Origin: Candidatus Rokuibacteriota bacterium
GTDB taxonomy: Bacteria; Methylomirabilota; Methylomirabilia; Rokubacteriales; CSP1-6
Reading direction: 5' to 3'
DNA length: 16,548 nucleotides
NCBI GenBank assembly: GCA_003221595.1
Contig: QHSM01000345.1
Location: forward strand, 1 to 16,548
The position numbers and the translations under genes were made by a program. Below, piece by piece: positions 5,742 through 13,594 of the stretch. Below the pieces are notes generated by a model, which was given only the letters and a program-made list of their open reading frames with translations, was not told the DNA's origin and searched no databases. How positions within the stretch are numbered: the stretch's first letter is position 1; each line of letters opens with the position of its first letter.

Positions 5742-5751
5742 AGGCCGTCCG

Positions 5752-6699
5752 CTACGCGATCACGCGATTGAGGAATCGCTCCGGCGGCCGCTCGCCCCAC
5801 TGCGACATCAGCCCGTCTTCCGCCGAGATCAGGTTCGAGCCGTTCTTCCTGTTCAGCCGGTCGGTGTCCGACCAGTGCTCGTGCACCCGACCCCACGGGT
5901 CGGACCAGTAATCGTAGATCTGGCTGCCCAGGAGGTGCCGGCCGATGCCCCACATGTGCTCGTACTTGCCGAGCTTCTGCAAGTGCTCGTGCCCGGTGAA
6001 CACGTCGTCGATGTCCGCCACCTCGAACGACAGGTGGTTCAGGCCGGCGCGCTCGTTCCGAACGCAGAAGAAGACATGATGGTCGACGAAGGCGGTGCCG
6101 CGATCGAGCCGGTTGAACGAGCCGATGATGTTGTCCTTGCTGCCGGCGTAGACGTCATCCGAGCAGATGAAGCCGAGGATCTCGCGGAACCACCGCGCGG
6201 TCTCCACCACCTTGGGCGTCGCCATGACACCGTGGCCGATCCGCTTCACCCGCGACGGGCCCCGGTGGATCCGCATCACGGCGCCGGCGCGCTTGAGCCC
6301 CTCCGAGCCGAGGTTCAGAGGCTGGCGCTTCACCGTGATCGGCTTCAGCTTCTTGATCCCGTACACCACCTCGACCTGGTAGCCGTTCGGCTCCTTCAGC
6401 CGGACGCGCTTTCCGCCGCCGGGCTCGTCGATGTCCTCGACGCCCGACGCGCCCGGGGCCTTCGCGACTTTCTTGAGGTCGTCCAGGCTGGCCGCGTAGT
6501 ACGCGAGCCCGATGAATCCGGGATCGCCCTTCTCGGTGACGTGCAGGTGGTGGGGCGCGTCGGTGCCGCGCATGTAGAGGGCGTTGTTCGTCCGGGCGGC
6601 GCGAACCATGCCGAAGTTCGTCAGGAACTCTTCCGCCGCGTCGAGGTCGGGCGTCCGCAGCCGTCCGTACGCGAGATCCGTCGCCTTGATCAGTGCCAT
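5752..6699 (-). CDS. Extradiol-dioxygenase-like two-domain VOC protein
   Basis: 315 aa from ATG 6699, with AGGAGG about 8 nt upstream. There are two VOC domains: an N-terminal one (about 5-115, DLAYGRLRTPDLDAAEEFL, PHHLHV) and a catalytic C-terminal one (about 150-285). The C-terminal domain carries the type I extradiol metal triad candidates His156 (RIGHGVMATP), His222 (GLNHLSFEV) and Glu274 (GRVHEHWSD), plus His207/His208 and a Tyr264 in the place of the catalytic Tyr of BphC-like enzymes. The length matches 2,3-dihydroxybiphenyl 1,2-dioxygenase / catechol 2,3-dioxygenase relatives, which cleave catechols using Fe(II) or Mn(II). True substrate unknown. The next gene in the operon is a broken solute-binding protein, which hints at a former uptake-and-cleavage unit for an aromatic compound. 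Confidence 0.85.
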   Translation of the reverse strand: MALIKATDLAYGRLRTPDLDAAEEFLTNFGMVRAARTNNALYMRGTDAPHHLHVTEKGDPGFIGLAYYAASLDDLKKVAKAPGASGVEDIDEPGGGKRVRLKEPNGYQVEVVYGIKKLKPITVKRQPLNLGSEGLKRAGAVMRIHRGPSRVKRIGHGVMATPKVVETARWFREILGFICSDDVYAGSKDNIIGSFNRLDRGTAFVDHHVFFCVRNERAGLNHLSFEVADIDDVFTGHEHLQKLGKYEHMWGIGRHLLGSQIYDYWSDPWGRVHEHWSDTDRLNRKNGSNLISAEDGLMSQWGERPPERFLNRVIA

Positions 6700-6779
6700 C
6701 GGCGTCTCCTCCTGTTTTCTGGGACGCCCGCCATGCTAGACCACGGCCGGTCGGACGGCAAGAAAGCCGAGAAGGTTGC

Positions 6780-7154
6780 TCAGCGCCCCATGTTCCGCTC
6801 GTACGACTGGTAGATGCGCTCGATGAGCTGCGGGTCGACCTCGGTGGCGCCGACCGTCCTGAACTCGACACGGACGCTGCCGTCCGCCTGGTTCCGGACG
6901 TACGCGGCCAGGTTGATGCCGCTCTTGGTGCCGCTGATGGTCCCGGTGCTGCGCTCTTCCCCGACGACGCGTACGCCCTGATCGAGGAAGGCGTTGCGGG
7001 CCGCGGCCCACGAGCGCTCGAAGGTGGTCGCCGGGACCACGGTCACCGGGGCCGGGCCCGGGGCGTACACGCCTGGCGCCACCTCGTAGACGGCGCAGCC
7101 GGCGATCAGGCTCGTGATGATCCCGAGCGCGAGCGAGCCTCGAAGGATCGTCAC
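6780..7154 (-). CDS. Small predicted lipoprotein
   Basis: 124 aa from GTG 7154, which overlaps the DUF2950 stop by 4 bp (GTGA). The alternative ATG 7187 would add 11 polar residues before the signal sequence. The N-terminus TILRGSLALGIITSLIAGC is a short positive and hydrophobic signal ending in a good lipobox (LIAGC), so Cys20 is probably lipidated. The mature part has a Pro-rich linker (APGVYAPGPAPVTVVPA), then an alpha/beta segment FERSWAAARNAFLDQGVRVVGEERSTG and INLAAYVRNQADGSVRVEFRTVG, a pattern seen in many small periplasmic lipoproteins of unknown function. It is the last gene of the HdeD/DUF3300/DUF2950 operon, so an envelope role is likely. I cannot assign a family with confidence. 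Confidence 0.8.
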   Translation of the reverse strand: MTILRGSLALGIITSLIAGCAVYEVAPGVYAPGPAPVTVVPATTFERSWAAARNAFLDQGVRVVGEERSTGTISGTKSGINLAAYVRNQADGSVRVEFRTVGATEVDPQLIERIYQSYERNMGR

Positions 7155-8074
7155 CGTGCGCTCGTGATGGCCGCCGTCTTCTGCCACGTCCGGTCGGGGT
7201 TGTACGTCTTCATCGCCTCCGCGATCTGGGGAGTCTTCGGTCCGAGGTCCTTTTGGTACACGACGCCGTCATGGCTCACGATGAACGTCATGATTCCCGA
7301 CACGCCGTACTTGGCCGGGAAGGCGACGAGCGCGAATCCTCCGATCATGTGCCCCTTGACGACGAAGTCGTAGGCGCCCCCGGGCGCATCGGGCCCCTGC
7401 GCGAGCAGGATGCGATAGAAATAGCCCTCATAGGGAACCGGACCGCCGCCCTGCTTCGTGTACCCCCTCGCCCTCGCCTGGGCCACGAGGGGACCGAGCG
7501 GACTCGGTCTTTCGTCCGGCCGCGTCGCCCAGTAGAGGCCGTCCCGCTTGCCCGTGCTGCTGGCGAAGTGCTGCGCGTACTCGAGAAGACCGGCGCCCGT
7601 CCGGTCCACAGCGTAGTACTCCCGCTGGGCGTCGACGTAGGCCAGGCACACCTGGATCGTGCTGAGCTCGTTTCGTCCGACCCGACGGTAGAGGATCTCG
7701 TCGTCGCCGGCGTCGGTGTCCCAGAACCAGAGCGGGCCGTCGGGCACGAGCGGAATGGGAAACGGGAAGTCGTCCGCGCCGACATAAAGGATGACCTTCC
7801 CGCCGCCACCTTCTAGCCGGTGCGCGCGATCGTATTCAGCCACGAACCGCTGGAACCCTCGACGGTCGGCCGTGTCGTCTCCCGACGAGACCAGCGGGCG
7901 TCCCAGGGGACCAAGGACTTCGACGATCGCCTTGCGATCGCCGGTGCGAAACGCCGAGATGAGCGCGCTGACGGCATCATCCAGGGACTCGAAGCTCTTC
8001 TGCTGCGCGGGCGCGGCGAACGCCGCGCCCTGCAGGCCGATCACGACCGCGAGCGCGATCCCCAGGACTTTCAT
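7151..8074 (-). CDS. DUF2950 family secreted protein
   Basis: 307 aa from ATG 8074, which overlaps the DUF3300 stop by 4 bp (ATGA) and has GGAGGG 5 nt upstream. A Sec signal peptide is clear (MKVLGIALAVVIGLQGAAFA, cleavage near residue 20-21), giving a periplasmic or exported protein. DUF2950 landmarks are the early F.S..DAV.ALI.AF...D, LSTIQVCLAYVDAQREYY mid-protein, VPYEGYFYRILLAQGPDAPGGAYDF and GHMIGGFALVAFPAKYGVSGIMTFIV near the C-terminus, with the KDLGPKT tail. The biochemical function is unknown. Close pairing of DUF2950 with DUF3300 genes is, as I recall, common in Proteobacteria and supports a joint envelope role. Confidence 0.93.
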   Translation of the reverse strand: MKVLGIALAVVIGLQGAAFAAPAQQKSFESLDDAVSALISAFRTGDRKAIVEVLGPLGRPLVSSGDDTADRRGFQRFVAEYDRAHRLEGGGGKVILYVGADDFPFPIPLVPDGPLWFWDTDAGDDEILYRRVGRNELSTIQVCLAYVDAQREYYAVDRTGAGLLEYAQHFASSTGKRDGLYWATRPDERPSPLGPLVAQARARGYTKQGGGPVPYEGYFYRILLAQGPDAPGGAYDFVVKGHMIGGFALVAFPAKYGVSGIMTFIVSHDGVVYQKDLGPKTPQIAEAMKTYNPDRTWQKTAAITSAR

Positions 8075-9495
8075 CGCCGCCCTCCGCCGCCGCCTCTCCC
8101 GCCACCACCGCCCCTCGAACCACCCCCACCGCCACCGCCACCGCGACTGCCGCCCCCGCTGTAGCTGCTCCCGCCCCCGCCAGCCCGACTGCCGCCCCCG
8201 CCTCCGCTGTTGCCGCTCGCGCGTGACGATCCCACGCTCGACTGGCCGCGCTGGCTGTAGGAGCTCTGGCTTTTTCCTTGCCCCATGCCGTCGAACGCGC
8301 CGGCTTCGCGTCCTCCGCCGCCACGCTGCGCACCGCCCGCGGACCCCGCGCCGCCCTCGCGTGTGCTTGCTTGAGGCCCGCCGCGCTGCCCGCCTGCTCC
8401 GCCGCTTTCGCGTGTGCTTGCTTGCGGCCCGCGCTCCCCGCCACCCGCGGCCCCGCCCGCGCTGTCCCTGCCGCGGTAGGCGTCGCGCGTGCCCGCCTGA
8501 GGACTGCTGCCGCGGTTGTATTTCTGCTGAGAGGCTGAGTCTCGATACTGGGCGCCCTTGCGGTGCTCGGGATTGTGCTGGAAGTTTTGCCTGCCGCCCT
8601 GGCCGCCTTGGCCGCGCTCGTTCTTGATCTGGGTGGCCCGGTCTCCGCGATTCACGTTGTTGGTGAAGTTGTTGTTCTTGTTCACGTCCACGTCGACGTC
8701 GCCGCCGCCCCAGTTGCAGCCGCCCCAGACCGCGGCGCCGACGGCCATTCCCGCACCGAACGAGAGCGCGGCCGCGCCCCAGGCGTATCCCGGTGGGTAG
8801 GGGTAGTAAGGCGGATAGGCCGGGGGCCAGGCCCCGTACACCACGGTCGGGTTGTAGCTCGGCACGTAGACGACCTGCGGGTTCGCCGGCTCGATCTTGA
8901 TGATGGTCTGCTGGGCCGGCTGCTCCGCCGGGGCCGGCTGGCCGGGCGGGGGCGGCGCCGCCGGGGCGTTTTCGACGATCACCTTTTGCTGCTCGTTCGA
9001 CTTCAGATTGCCCTGCGCCTGCGCCTTCGCGCGCAGACGCTGAATGGCGTCCATGGCGTCCTTCCTCTGACCGAGGAAGGCATCGCCGAGCTTCTGCATC
9101 CAGTCGATCTTTTCGTTCAGCAGGCTGAGAATTTGCGGGAAGCTGCACAGCGACTTCACGCTGTCGTCCCAGTCGTATTTCTTCAACTCGTCGTTGAGCG
9201 CCTGGTCCTTGAGGTCTGGCTTGGATTTCATGAGCCTGGCCGCCTGGATGACCTCGAGCGGATACGTCGACGCCATCAATGTCTGCGCCACCAGCGAATC
9301 CGGGTAGAGCGCGATCGGCGCCACGATTTGCTCGAGCTCCTCCGGCTTGAATGGCGGAGCGTCGGTCGTCGCCTCTCCCTCGGCCGGCGGAGCCTGCTGG
9401 GCTCGCGGCAGGGGAAACGGTGGAACGGCAAGCAGGATCGCGAGCGCGATCACCAGCGATCGAATCGGTCTCGTCAGGATCCAGCCTGCGCCCAT
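8071..9495 (-). CDS. DUF3300 family secreted protein with long Gly/Ser/Arg-rich C-terminal tail
   Basis: 474 aa from ATG 9495, preferred because GAGGAAGG stands just upstream. ATG 9513 in the same frame would add 6 residues and lacks a ribosome binding site. An N-terminal signal peptide or anchor (SLVIALAILLAVPPFPLP) is followed by the DUF3300 core (about residues 48-250): PEELEQIVAPIALYPDSLVAQTLMAS, YPLEVIQAARLM, WDDSVKSLC.FPQ.L.L, then KIEPANPQVVYVPSYNP.VVYG. After a Gly/Ala/Trp-containing hydrophobic stretch comes an Asn-rich VDVDVNKNNNF segment. The last ~150 residues are low complexity (GGQGG, two GPQASTRE repeats, GGGGSR runs). Function is unknown; it is probably a periplasmic or outer-envelope protein. 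The gene lies 21 bp after the HdeD gene and overlaps DUF2950. Confidence 0.92.
   Translation of the reverse strand: MGAGWILTRPIRSLVIALAILLAVPPFPLPRAQQAPPAEGEATTDAPPFKPEELEQIVAPIALYPDSLVAQTLMASTYPLEVIQAARLMKSKPDLKDQALNDELKKYDWDDSVKSLCSFPQILSLLNEKIDWMQKLGDAFLGQRKDAMDAIQRLRAKAQAQGNLKSNEQQKVIVENAPAAPPPPGQPAPAEQPAQQTIIKIEPANPQVVYVPSYNPTVVYGAWPPAYPPYYPYPPGYAWGAAALSFGAGMAVGAAVWGGCNWGGGDVDVDVNKNNNFTNNVNRGDRATQIKNERGQGGQGGRQNFQHNPEHRKGAQYRDSASQQKYNRGSSPQAGTRDAYRGRDSAGGAAGGGERGPQASTRESGGAGGQRGGPQASTREGGAGSAGGAQRGGGGREAGAFDGMGQGKSQSSYSQRGQSSVGSSRASGNSGGGGGSRAGGGGSSYSGGGSRGGGGGGGGSRGGGGGRGGGGGRR
8357..8432. repeat. Two near-identical 25-bp direct repeats inside the DUF3300 tail
   Basis: Copies at 8357-8381 and 8408-8432 differ at one base and start 51 bp (17 codons) apart. 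They encode the repeated GPQASTRE peptide in the Gly-rich tail. Being in frame, the repeat unit could expand or contract by slippage or recombination without breaking the gene. Confidence 0.8.
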
Positions 9496-9516
9496 CCGCC
9501 TTCCTCGCGTCATCCG

Positions 9517-10083
9517 CTATCGTCCATAGGCCGGCCGCCGGGCGGCTGTTCCTTGCAACCCCTTCAGCCGGAAGCCGAGCATGATCATCACGATGCCGAC
9601 GATGATCGCGAACGTCGCGATGAGCCACAGCACCGCGAGCGCTCCCGCACCCGGTGCGGCGATCAGGAGAATACCGAACAGCACGGACAGGACGCCGTTC
9701 AGCGCGAGCAGCCACTCGTTGGTCAGCTCGCGACGCAGGTGGAAGGCCGCGATGATCTCGAAAACGCCGCGGACGATGGCCCACGCCGCGATCAGGTAGA
9801 GCAGGACGAGGGCGGTGAGCCCGGGCATGAAGAAGGTCAGGAGGCCACCCACGATGCTCGCCAGGCCCGCCAGGAAGACGCCCCACGGGAACGGCCCCGC
9901 GGCCCGTCCCGCGATCGCCCACACCACGGCCATGATCCCATCCGCGAACAGATAGGCGCCGTAGAGAAGCACGAGGGCCGCCAGCGTGATTCCGGGCCAG
10001 AAGAACGCGCCCAATCCGAACAGCACCGCGAAAACGCCGCGCAGGACGATCGCCCACCAGTTCTTCGCCAGGGTTTGGAGCAT
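9517..10083 (-). CDS. HdeD/DUF308 family membrane protein
   Basis: 188 aa from ATG 10083, with GGAAAGG 8 nt upstream. Six hydrophobic helices alternate with short loops: WWAIVLRGVFAVLFGLGAFFW (about 9-29), LAALVLLYGAYLFADGIMAVVW, WGVFLAGLASIVGGLLTFF, LVLLYLIAAWAIVRGVFEIIAA, LLALNGVLSVLFGILLIAAP and LAVLWLIATFAIIVGIVMIMLG. This six-helix pattern with the W..I..RG...LFG opening is typical of the HdeD acid-resistance/DUF308 family in the inner membrane. It is the first gene of a four-gene unit (HdeD, DUF3300, DUF2950, lipoprotein). Its promoter should lie in 10084-10331, shared with the divergent MscS gene. A link to acid or envelope stress is by family analogy only. Confidence 0.9.
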   Translation of the reverse strand: MLQTLAKNWWAIVLRGVFAVLFGLGAFFWPGITLAALVLLYGAYLFADGIMAVVWAIAGRAAGPFPWGVFLAGLASIVGGLLTFFMPGLTALVLLYLIAAWAIVRGVFEIIAAFHLRRELTNEWLLALNGVLSVLFGILLIAAPGAGALAVLWLIATFAIIVGIVMIMLGFRLKGLQGTAARRPAYGR

Positions 10084-10331
10084 TTGTCGCGCCTTTCCGC
10101 CCTTCGAGGCTGAGCGTGGCCTCCGAGCCGTTTCCGGTCGAGCTCCAGCGTGCCAAGAGCATCCGGGGCCATGGGACGACCAACAATGAGACCTTAGTCG
10201 GATGCCGGGACGGCGTTGGACCTTGGTCCACTATGCGGCGGGGGCCGGAGCGGGTTCAATGCACGGGCGCACCGAGGCCGCGCTGGGTTCGGCGTACCGG
10301 CGGCCACGGCGGCACACGGGAGGAGCGGGGC
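10084..10331. promoter_or_regulatory. Divergent intergenic region between HdeD-like and MscS-like genes
   Basis: 248 bp with no supportable gene; reading frames running through it have no family-like sequence. It contains a perfect 6-bp inverted repeat TGGACC-TT-GGTCCA at 10217-10230, which could be an operator half-site pair. The MscS ribosome binding site (GGGAGGAG) is at 10318-10325 and the HdeD one is at the left edge. No clear sigma-70 promoter was recognised by eye. Confidence 0.45.
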
Positions 10332-11144
10332 ATGGAGCTCAAGGACATGCTGCAGGTCGCGATCGACGTCGGGGTGCGCTTCGGGGTCCGGATCATCGGT
10401 GCCATCGCGCTGTGGATCGTCGGTCGGGCGTTCATCGGCTTTTGCGTGCGCTTCATCGGCCGCTGGCTGACCAGCCGGCACGTCGACGCCACGCTCGGCC
10501 GCTACATCGCGTCGGCGGTGTCGATCGGCCTCAACGTCGTCCTGGTCATCGCGATCCTCAGCCTGTTCGGCGTCGAGACGACGACCTTCGCGGCGTTCAT
10601 CGCCGCCGCCGGCGTGGCCATCGGCATTGCCTGGGGCGGCCTGCTCGGCAACTTCGCGGCCGGCGTCTTCCTGGTCATCTTCCGTCCGTTCAAGTCGGGC
10701 GATTTCATCGGCGCCGGCGGCGTCACGGGCACCGTGCAGGAGATCGGGATGTTCGCGACCACGATCAACTCGCCGGACAACGTGCGGACGATCGTCGGCA
10801 ACAACAAGATCGTGAGCGACACCATCCAGAATTACTCGGCCAACCCCTACCGCCGCGTGGACCTCACGGCGCAGCTCGCCCACGGAGTCGACGTGAACGA
10901 GGCGGTCGGCATGCTGAGGGCGCGGCTCGTGCGAATCCAGAACGTGCTCGCCCAGCCGGCGCCCGACGTGGAGATTCTCCAGTTCAACCTGGCCGGGCCG
11001 GTCCTGGCCGTGCGGCCGTATTGCGACAACGCGCACTACTGGCAGGTGTACTTCGACACGAACCGGATCATCCGCGAGGCGTTCAGCACGGCTCGGTATC
11101 CGGTGCCCGAGCAGCACTTCCGGGTGCAGAGCCCGTCAGCCTGA
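10332..11144 (+). CDS. MscS-family mechanosensitive ion channel
   Basis: 270 aa. ATG 10332 was chosen for the AGGAG about 6 nt upstream, although the frame is open much further left. There are three transmembrane helices (about 16-35, 62-82, 86-118). The third is the Gly/Ala-rich pore helix FAAFIAAAGVAIGIAWGGLLGNFAAGVFLVIFRPF. It is followed by the beta domain K.GDFI..GG..GTVQEIGMF.T.I...DN....GNN.IVSDTIQNYS, all diagnostic of MscS (PF00924). The C-terminal alpha/beta domain ends at FRVQSPSA. Length is close to the E. coli MscS (286 aa). It releases solutes on hypo-osmotic shock in the inner membrane. It is transcribed alone, divergent from HdeD and ending 1 bp from the convergent LivF stop. 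Confidence 0.93.
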   Translation: MELKDMLQVAIDVGVRFGVRIIGAIALWIVGRAFIGFCVRFIGRWLTSRHVDATLGRYIASAVSIGLNVVLVIAILSLFGVETTTFAAFIAAAGVAIGIAWGGLLGNFAAGVFLVIFRPFKSGDFIGAGGVTGTVQEIGMFATTINSPDNVRTIVGNNKIVSDTIQNYSANPYRRVDLTAQLAHGVDVNEAVGMLRARLVRIQNVLAQPAPDVEILQFNLAGPVLAVRPYCDNAHYWQVYFDTNRIIREAFSTARYPVPEQHFRVQSPSA

Positions 11145-11145
11145 T

Positions 11146-11853
11146 CTACTGCTGGCCGAGGTACGCCTCGCGGATCCGCGCGTCCCGCGCGAGCGCCGCC
11201 GGCGTTCCCTCGGCCACGATGCGGCCCTGCTCGAGGACGTAGCCGCGGGCGGCGATGGCGAAGGCCTGGACGATGTTCTGCTCGACCAGGAGCACCGCCA
11301 CGCCGTCGGCGTGAATGCCCGCGATCACCTCGAACACCTGATCGACGACGTGCGGGGCGAGACCGAGCGACGGCTCGTCCAGGAGCAAGAGCCGCGGCAT
11401 CGCCATCAGCGCCCGTCCGATCGCCACCATTTGCTGTTGCCCGCCCGAGAGGGAGCCGGCGAGCTGCTGCCGGCGCTCGCGCAGAAGCGGGAAGATCGCA
11501 TAGACGCGCTCGAGGCTCCGGCCGCGGAGTTTTCGGGCCGGGGGAGCGTAGCAGCCGATCTCGAGGTTTTCCTCCACCGTCATGGCCGGGAAGAGGCGCC
11601 GCCCCTCCGGGACGAGCGCGATGCCCAGACGGCAGAGATCGTGCGGCGCGACCGAGGCCAGGTCGCGTCCGTCGAGGCGAGCGCTGCCCGACCTGATCGG
11701 CAAGAGGCCGGCGAGCGCGTCGATGAGCGTGGTCTTGCCGGCGCCGTTGGGCCCGACCACCGTGACGAGCTCGCGGTCGCCGACTCGCAGCGACACGTCC
11801 CAGACGGCCACGGCGTCGCCGTGCGCAACCTCGAGGCGCTCGATCTCAAGCAT
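11146..11853 (-). CDS. livF: Branched-chain-type ABC transporter ATP-binding protein LivF
   Basis: 235 aa from ATG 11853, overlapping the LivM-LivG fusion stop by 8 bp. It is a complete ABC ATPase: Walker A GPNGAGKTT at 34-42, Q-loop region VPEGRRLFPAMTVEENL (a LivF hallmark), signature LSGGQ at 135-139, Walker B LLLLDEPSLGL with Asp159/Glu160, and the LivF-type VEQN in place of the H-loop His. With the LivG half of the neighbouring fusion it forms the ATPase pair energising import through LivH/LivM in the inner membrane. It is the last gene of the right-hand minus-strand operon. Liv-type systems carry branched-chain amino acids but also amides, urea and aromatic acids, so the substrate is open. 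Confidence 0.95.
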   Translation of the reverse strand: MLEIERLEVAHGDAVAVWDVSLRVGDRELVTVVGPNGAGKTTLIDALAGLLPIRSGSARLDGRDLASVAPHDLCRLGIALVPEGRRLFPAMTVEENLEIGCYAPPARKLRGRSLERVYAIFPLLRERRQQLAGSLSGGQQQMVAIGRALMAMPRLLLLDEPSLGLAPHVVDQVFEVIAGIHADGVAVLLVEQNIVQAFAIAARGYVLEQGRIVAEGTPAALARDARIREAYLGQQ

Positions 11854-13594
11854 AGGTCCTTCCCAGATACGCGCGGACGACGTCGGGATCGCGCATGACC
11901 TGCCGTGGAAGACCCTCGGCGATGACCTGGCCGCCGTTCAGGACGACGACGCGGTCGGCCAGATCGAGCACCGCCCGCATGATGTGCTCGACGAAGATGA
12001 CCGTCGTCCCGCGGTCACGGATCCTCCGGACGAGCTGCAGCGCATCGGTCATCTGCGAAGGCGTGAGACCGGAGAGCACCTCGTCCAGCAGGACCAGGCG
12101 GGGCTCGGAGGCGAGCGCGCGAGCGAGATCGAGAAATTTTCGCTCGAGCAGGTTCAGCTCGTCCGGCAAGGCTTCCGCTCGGGCGGCGAGGCCGGTGAAG
12201 GCGAGCCAGGAGCGCGCCACGCGCTGTCCGCCCTCGCGGCCGTGCCCGCCGCCGAACATCGCCGCCAGGGCAACGTTATCGACGACGCTCAGCCGGCGAA
12301 ACGAGCGGGGGATCTGATAGGTCCGGGCCAGGCCCAGGCCCGCGATGCGGTGAGCCCGGACGCGCGCGATGTCCCGGCCGTCGAGCGCGATCCGCCCGCC
12401 GTCGCTCTGGTAGTAGCCGCTCACCACGTTGATCAGGGTCGACTTGCCCGAGCCGTTCGGTCCGATGAGGCCGAGGATCTCGCCGGCCCGGACCTCGAGC
12501 GTCACGCCGGCGAGAGCCTGGAGGCCGCGAAACGCCTTCCTCACGTCGGCGCAGACGAGCAGCGGGACCGCGTCCGGCGCGGTCGCCGCTTCCCGCGGCC
12601 CTTCCGCCGCGGCTCGCGTCGAGGCATCGGACGGCGTCGCGGCCGCTCGCCGCCCGCGTCGGCCGAGCCCGCCCGCGACACCGTCGGGCAGGAAGACGAT
12701 GACCGCGATCAGGATCGCGCCGATCAGCGCCCGGTTCAGGACCGCGCTCTCGCCGCCGGTGAGGGACTGGGTGAGGGAGGTGACGATGGCCGCGCCGATG
12801 GCCGGGCCGTACCAGAAGCGTGTGCCGCCGAGCGCGGCCATCATGATCGCGTCGACGGCGAGGCCGACCGAGAACGTTTCGGCGACCGTCACGTACGTCA
12901 CGAACATCGCGTGAATCCCGCCGATCAGCCCGGCGATGAAGCAGCTCAGCGCGAAGGCGACGAGCTTGTAACGGTACGTGGGAACGCCGAGCACCTCGGC
13001 CACGTCCTCGTCGTCGCGGATCGCGAAGAGCCCCATGCCCCAGCGTGACCGATAGATCGCCAGGGCCGCCACGACGGAAAAGAGCGCGACCAGCAGCGAC
13101 AGATGGTAGAGCGTCGTCGCCGGCGCGCCGAAGAGCGTCGGGATGGGAACGGCCGCCAGGAACACTCCAGGGCCGCCGTCGATCGTCGTGTTGAGCGCGA
13201 TCGTCGACAGCACGAACGTGATGGCGAGCGTCAGCAGGCCGAAGAGCTCGCCCCGCACGCCGCGGACCCGGAAGACCACCGCGGCGATGCCGGCGCCCAG
13301 CAGCGCGGCGACGAGCCCGGCCGCGGGCAGCGTCCACAGGAAGGGGACGCCGAGCGCGGTCGTCAGCGTCGCCGTGGTGTAGACGCCCGCGCCGAAGAAC
13401 GCGGCGTGACCGAAGCTGAAGTAGCCGGCGTACCCGCTGAGGATGTTCCAGCTCGTGGCCAGCGACACCCAGAAGCACACCAGGTACAGGAACGTCTCGT
13501 AGAAGGCCGGGAGCTTGAGCGCCGGCACCACCGCCAGCGCGATCGCGGCCGCCAGGACCAGGCCGAGGGCGGGCGGGAGCCGCGTGCGGCTCAC
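11846..13594 (-). CDS. Fused LivM permease - LivG ATPase of branched-chain-type ABC transporter
   Basis: 582 aa from GTG 13594, overlapping the LivH stop by 4 bp (GTGA). Residues 1-312 are a LivM permease: YLVCFWVSLATSWNILSGYAGYFSFGHAAFFGAGVY (37-72), helices through 310, and the cytoplasmic coupling loop RSRWGMGLFAIRDDEDVAEVLGV (182-204). Residues 313-343 form a polar Ala/Arg-rich linker. Residues 345-582 are LivG: Walker A GPNGSGKST at 378-386, Walker B LVLLDEVLSGL with Asp504/Glu505, and H-loop VEHIMR with His537. The signature region reads NLLERKFLDLARAL instead of a canonical LSGGQ, a deviation seen in some LivG proteins. LivM-LivG fusions are known in environmental bacteria. There is no stop or frameshift between the halves. 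Confidence 0.93.
   Translation of the reverse strand: MSRTRLPPALGLVLAAAIALAVVPALKLPAFYETFLYLVCFWVSLATSWNILSGYAGYFSFGHAAFFGAGVYTTATLTTALGVPFLWTLPAAGLVAALLGAGIAAVVFRVRGVRGELFGLLTLAITFVLSTIALNTTIDGGPGVFLAAVPIPTLFGAPATTLYHLSLLVALFSVVAALAIYRSRWGMGLFAIRDDEDVAEVLGVPTYRYKLVAFALSCFIAGLIGGIHAMFVTYVTVAETFSVGLAVDAIMMAALGGTRFWYGPAIGAAIVTSLTQSLTGGESAVLNRALIGAILIAVIVFLPDGVAGGLGRRGRRAAATPSDASTRAAAEGPREAATAPDAVPLLVCADVRKAFRGLQALAGVTLEVRAGEILGLIGPNGSGKSTLINVVSGYYQSDGGRIALDGRDIARVRAHRIAGLGLARTYQIPRSFRRLSVVDNVALAAMFGGGHGREGGQRVARSWLAFTGLAARAEALPDELNLLERKFLDLARALASEPRLVLLDEVLSGLTPSQMTDALQLVRRIRDRGTTVIFVEHIMRAVLDLADRVVVLNGGQVIAEGLPRQVMRDPDVVRAYLGRTYA

Noticed and set aside
5548..6813. Plus-strand open frame of about 420 codons opposite the extradiol-type VOC gene
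   Set aside because: Antisense shadow with no domain; the minus-strand protein has a full catalytic site and a strong ribosome binding site.
7151..10231. A single 1026-codon minus-strand reading frame spanning the HdeD, DUF3300 and DUF2950 genes
   Set aside because: Only its end (from 8074) encodes a recognisable protein (DUF2950); the upstream part is an Arg/Gly-rich frame shadow of the DUF3300 and HdeD genes.
10116..10331. N-terminal extension of the MscS protein from upstream starts
   Set aside because: The extension is Arg/Pro/Gly-rich with no MscS similarity, while ATG 10332 has a good Shine-Dalgarno and gives a normal-length channel.
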